This document shows positions 60,775 through 64,000 of a stretch of DNA of 64,000 nucleotides, one piece after another. Numbering within the stretch: the stretch's first letter is position 1; every line of letters starts with the position of its first letter. The translations under genes and the position numbers were made by a program. The notes under the pieces are model-generated. The model worked only from the letters and a program-made list of their open reading frames with translations, was not told where the DNA came from and searched no databases. This stretch comes from Mycosarcoma maydis. Lineage: Eukaryota > Basidiomycota > Ustilaginomycetes > Ustilaginales. The stretch lies in contig NC_026481.1 of the NCBI RefSeq assembly GCF_000328475.2, forward strand, positions 811,315-875,314, read 5' to 3'.

Positions 60775-62104
60775 ATGAGCAGCGCCTGTCCTCGGATCTT
60801 CAAGCCATCCGCTGCCAGGTCCACCTACTCGTGCGAGCCGTGCCGGAAATGAAAAGTGAAAAGCGGTCGTGTCACCGTCTGTCGCAACTGCCAGAGAAGG
60901 GGTGTGTGTCTGGCGTCAAGCACCACCTTTGTAACAGGTGGCAGGCTCAAGCATACATACATGCGCTGATGTACCGTTGGCTGATCGCGTCGCCCATCTC
61001 GAACAGGTGACTCGAAGTGCCGAAGTGCCGGTTTAGATGCGACATCACCACTTCTAGGTACAAGAGGAGCACAAGACAAAGTCAACACAGGCACTTTGAC
61101 AGATGCAACACTACGGCGGTCCTCAACTCCAAGGCCGGCGACTGCTCTAGTCATCTCTGACCTCGTAAAGCCTTACACTCACGATTGAGGCACCGCAGGT
61201 TGAGGTCAGTGTGCACGATCGATTTGACCATCAGATTCTTTCAGTCCATGCCAACGTCTCTGACAAGTCACACTTGTCAGGTTAGGGTGAGTGTGTTGCG
61301 CGCGCACTGGCGCTGTTGGCCTTGTACCTCAACGCACTCCCTGTGATGTGACCTGGTGGATAAGAAATTTGAAACGCTCGAGTGGTCTCACCAACCTATT
61401 TATGTTCCTTCTTTCAACACCTGGTTCCGAAACCTGTGGAATTAAGGCCTTTCTTGTCGTCTTTGCGTTCAGCAACTTGCCCTTCTGTTATCGATCCTGT
61501 GTTTGGCAGTGCACTTCGGACTTGAAGACGACCAGCAAAATCCTTCCGAGGCACCCGGATCGTTCTCAGAGGATGAGGCGTTCTATCAAGCAAGCTACGA
61601 CGCTCTGGTCGCCTCGGGCTACTTGGGCCACCACAGTTTAGTTATCCTTCAGACACTGATCCTCCAAGGCGTTTACCTCAAAAGCAGCGGACAGACCGCG
61701 ACGTATCATGCCAATCTTGGCCTGGCCATTCGCATCGGCAATGCTATCGGTCTTTCTTCGTTGGACTCGGATCGCTCGCATGATACATCGCTAGCGACAT
61801 CCTCAACATTGCGGCCACAATTCACTCAGCTTGACAGGGAAATGGGTCGTTGTATCTATCGGAGCCTCGTTTTCTAAGACTGCTACGCAGAATCCTTGTG
61901 TAATTTTACGTACAGGGTCCAGCCAAACCAGATCAAGACCCACGTCTTCCGGACCTTGGCGATGACACGCTTGTCGCGTCCCAGGATCAAGGCCAAGGCT
62001 CAGATTCAGCGTCAATTCTTGCACACACTTCACCAACAACATCGAGCTACCACATTGTCAAGATCCTGTTTCTTACTTTCTGTTGCAAAGGCCCGCATGA
62101 AACA
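60775..62104 (+). pseudogene. Decayed Zn(II)2Cys6 fungal transcription factor
   Basis: Fragments of one regulator occur in order on the plus strand, broken by stops and frame changes. From ATG 60775 the frame reads to TYSCEPCRK, then a TGA at 60850 and KVKSGRVTVCRNCQRRGVC: a zinc cluster whose third Cys is Ser. In another frame near 60965 is ADRVAHLEQVTRS, a typical linker coiled coil. From about 61350 comes VDKKFETLEWSHQPIYVPSF, a stop at about 61443, then LALLLSILCLAVHFG and ILQGVYLKSSGQTATYHANL, the fungal-specific TF middle domain. LDREMGRCIYRSLVF ends at a TAA (61875), followed by QPNQIKT and, after a further frame shift, LPDLGDDTLVASQDQ. Intact relatives would be nuclear regulators of metabolic genes. 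The boundaries shown are approximate; sequencing error cannot explain all lesions. Confidence 0.82.
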
Positions 62105-62361
62105 TAATCGCAGTCGCAGCCACAAGAAGAATAAGTCATATAATGATTCGTGACTTAAAATTGAGATTGACTTGTTTCCCGAAACAGACATTTTTCCCAT
62201 ACCAGTGCCAGACTTTCTTTCCATCGACGCGCATAGTGTGCACTTCGGCAATCTCATCCTGCTGATCAGCGTCCCGATTGAGACTCAGTTTGTGCAAAAA
62301 CCCAAGTCCTTCAGCGTCGGATTAGTAAAAGCAGGACCTGTCCGATCCGGCCTCTCAACGT

Positions 62362-63027
62362 TCAACCAGAGACGGACATCGAGGCAGAACCAGTACCGCC
62401 AAAGGCCTCGGTGGCAAAGACCTGGTAGTTGAAGTCTGGATTGGCAGCGCCGTTGGCGAAGCCGTGCTGCTTCCAAGCGTTGAAGTGTTTCGAGAGCGTG
62501 ACTGAGCCCGAGTTGCGCTTGTTGGCACGCACCGAAAAGTACTGACCAAACGTTTTGGTGCCCTGAATCGAAGGTTGATCGTACTGAGTGTGCTTGCAGA
62601 TCTTGTAGTTTGAACCGTCCGAGGTGACCGAGCCGACCACCTGGGCTCCGCTGTTAGAGCAAGGGTCATATGAGTAATTCTCAACCACATAGTACTCGGT
62701 CAACGGATTGTTGAGCCATCCATAGACGGCGCTGTACGAGCTCGAGCTGGACGAGTAGGAGCCACTGAATTTGATGGTCCGATAGCTGTTACCTGGGCTC
62801 CAGCCCAGACCGACAACAAAGTCGGGAGGGTTTGTCCATCTCGTTGAGTAGGTTCCGGCGTGCTGGTCATACTTGAAGTTGGCAGCGTTACCGTTGTAGT
62901 TCTGGACGTAGTTGATCGACTGGCGCTTGGACAGCTGACCAGCCTCGGTAGTCTCTGAGGAGGCGAGCGGGCTAGCAAAAGCGGCGCCAGCTGCGGTGGC
63001 GAAAGCAAGGACAGTGGCAAACTTCAT
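62362..63027 (-). CDS. Secreted GH11 endo-beta-1,4-xylanase
   Basis: The protein has 221 residues with an ATG at 63027. Residues 1-19 form a signal peptide (MKFATVLAFATAAGAAFAS), followed by a propeptide ending in a Lys-Arg Kex2 site at 34-35. The GH11 jelly-roll follows: VVGLGWSPGNSYRTI, then NPLTEYYVVENYSYD with the nucleophile Glu111, and VFATEAFGGTGSASM with the acid/base Glu207. Here Phe replaces the usual Tyr/Trp two residues after Glu207. The enzyme cleaves xylan backbones in plant cell walls, which fits a plant-associated fungus. The size is typical for the family and there is no carbohydrate-binding module. It is convergent with the regulator pseudogene, about 260 bases apart. Confidence 0.94.
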   Translation of the reverse strand: MKFATVLAFATAAGAAFASPLASSETTEAGQLSKRQSINYVQNYNGNAANFKYDQHAGTYSTRWTNPPDFVVGLGWSPGNSYRTIKFSGSYSSSSSSYSAVYGWLNNPLTEYYVVENYSYDPCSNSGAQVVGSVTSDGSNYKICKHTQYDQPSIQGTKTFGQYFSVRANKRNSGSVTLSKHFNAWKQHGFANGAANPDFNYQVFATEAFGGTGSASMSVSG

Positions 63028-64000
63028 CTTGAATGTTCGAAGAAGAGATCGATGGCATGGAGTTCGGAGACTGGTTCGATGGAATTGGTGTACTTATAGT
63101 TACATGATCTTTGCCATGATAGCTTTATTGCACTAAGCATTCAGTGACAGTCGAACTACTGAGGCGAATTGATGGGCAAAGCACACAACCCTTAACTAAC
63201 CCTAACCGCCGCAACATGTGCTAGGCCCTCAAGTAAGTCGAAGAGCAAGCGAATGAGTCAAGGAGCTGCAAAGAAGCTGTGTCGAGTGAACGACCTTTCC
63301 AAAAGAAGAACGGCATTCTGTTCATTGCACGTGGCAGCTGCCGCCCTGGTCAAAGGCTGTTGCTGGGAAGCGGAGAGACGGCTGGCGGCGCAGAAGCCAA
63401 CAGCCGAGCAGGAAGCGTCTTCTCGAAGACTGGCAATTCAAGCGGTGCAAGCCGGCGTACATGCAACCTGATGACCTAAAGCAGTGCTGCGATCTTCATG
63501 CGATGTCAACCGAACCATCTGAAGATAGACGAGGCGTTTGCATGCTGTTTCTCGGTTGGTGTCTGCGCAAGAACGCCAAAATCTTGCCTGGCCTTGAGTT
63601 GCTTCTTGACGAATACACAAGAGCAAGAAAGCTAGGCAGCGTCTCGATGCCGTCGGTCCTTTTCGAATCAGATCAGCATCTAAGCGAGAGTGCGGTTTCG
63701 TGGTCTTGAATACAGAAAGAAGACGGCAACAGGAGACACCGGTGATAATGGTCGACCATCATTGACCGGTGTCGACGGCCTCTGGTGAATGGCCGAATCG
63801 GGTTAGCGCCACTTGCAGCTTCTTGCAGGAATCTTCTTGACAACACAGCACGTTTCATCTTCGGCTAGGGTTCATGCAAGGTGAGCTGGGAGCGACAGAG
63901 TCGACTCCTCTTTCACTGATGTTGATCAGTGTGCTTCGATGTGTAAACTTAGCCGAGTTCATTGAGATCTCCAAACGGCGCTAGCGTTGCCACGCGCGGA
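63028..64000. other. Region upstream of the xylanase gene, right edge
   Basis: Contains the xylanase promoter. Short frames at 63253-63709 show no domain and overlap on both strands. A CTAACCCTAACC stretch near 63196-63207 resembles two telomere units but is too short to interpret. Confidence 0.5.

Noticed and set aside
63190..63210. Telomere-like CTAACCCTAACC
   Set aside because: Only about two units, with similar single TTAGGG words elsewhere (about 9052 and 61280); consistent with chance.

Overview
The window looks like a nuclear chromosome segment from a smut fungus (Ustilaginaceae, Ustilago/Sporisorium type). The evidence is long, mostly intron-free genes on both strands with Ser/Ala/Arg-rich disordered tails, a fungal gene set (Wee1, Pbs2, Pex16, a type II PI 4-kinase, vigilin, a siderophore-type MFS carrier, a GH11 xylanase), and intergenic DNA full of the heptamer ATCACGA/TCGTGAT that I associate with Ustilago genomes. 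Species is inference. Three runs of exactly 100 N (17218-17317, 33275-33374, 36337-36436) are assembly-gap placeholders. Many apparent upstream starts are non-ATG, so starts given here are the first plausible ATG.

Left part (1-10.3 kb) is a surface-carbohydrate-like group. A minus-strand two-exon gene running off the left edge encodes an acyltransferase-3 membrane domain followed by the beginning of what resembles an Egghead-like glycosyltransferase. A divergent second acyltransferase-3 gene lies at 6157-8004, and a GH26-like (mannanase clan) protein with a C-terminal hydrophobic tail lies at 9084-10235.

Middle part (12.5-37 kb) carries signalling and cytoskeleton genes: a Wee1-type kinase with a very long N-terminus, a CLIP-170-type CAP-Gly/coiled-coil/zinc-knuckle protein, a type II phosphatidylinositol 4-kinase, a divergent Ser/Thr kinase whose catalytic domain is split by large insertions, Pex16, and a Pbs2-type MAPK kinase interrupted by an assembly gap.

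From 39.5 to 45.3 kb are two mitochondrial metabolic genes (2-methylcitrate dehydratase, cysteine synthase) and a bZIP-like regulator with a DUF3425-type C-terminus. A gene-poor 3.7 kb follows, then a mitochondrial PPR protein convergent with a many-KH vigilin.

The right part (56.7-63 kb) holds a single ORF fusing a DUF4112-like domain to a siderophore-iron-transporter-type MFS carrier, a decayed Zn(II)2Cys6 transcription factor, and a secreted GH11 xylanase convergent with it. I saw no tRNA, rRNA, CRISPR or intact transposon. The most noteworthy items are the DUF4112-MFS fusion, the acyltransferase-glycosyltransferase fusion with its neighbours, the split kinase, the regulator pseudogene beside the xylanase, and the heptamer repeat family.
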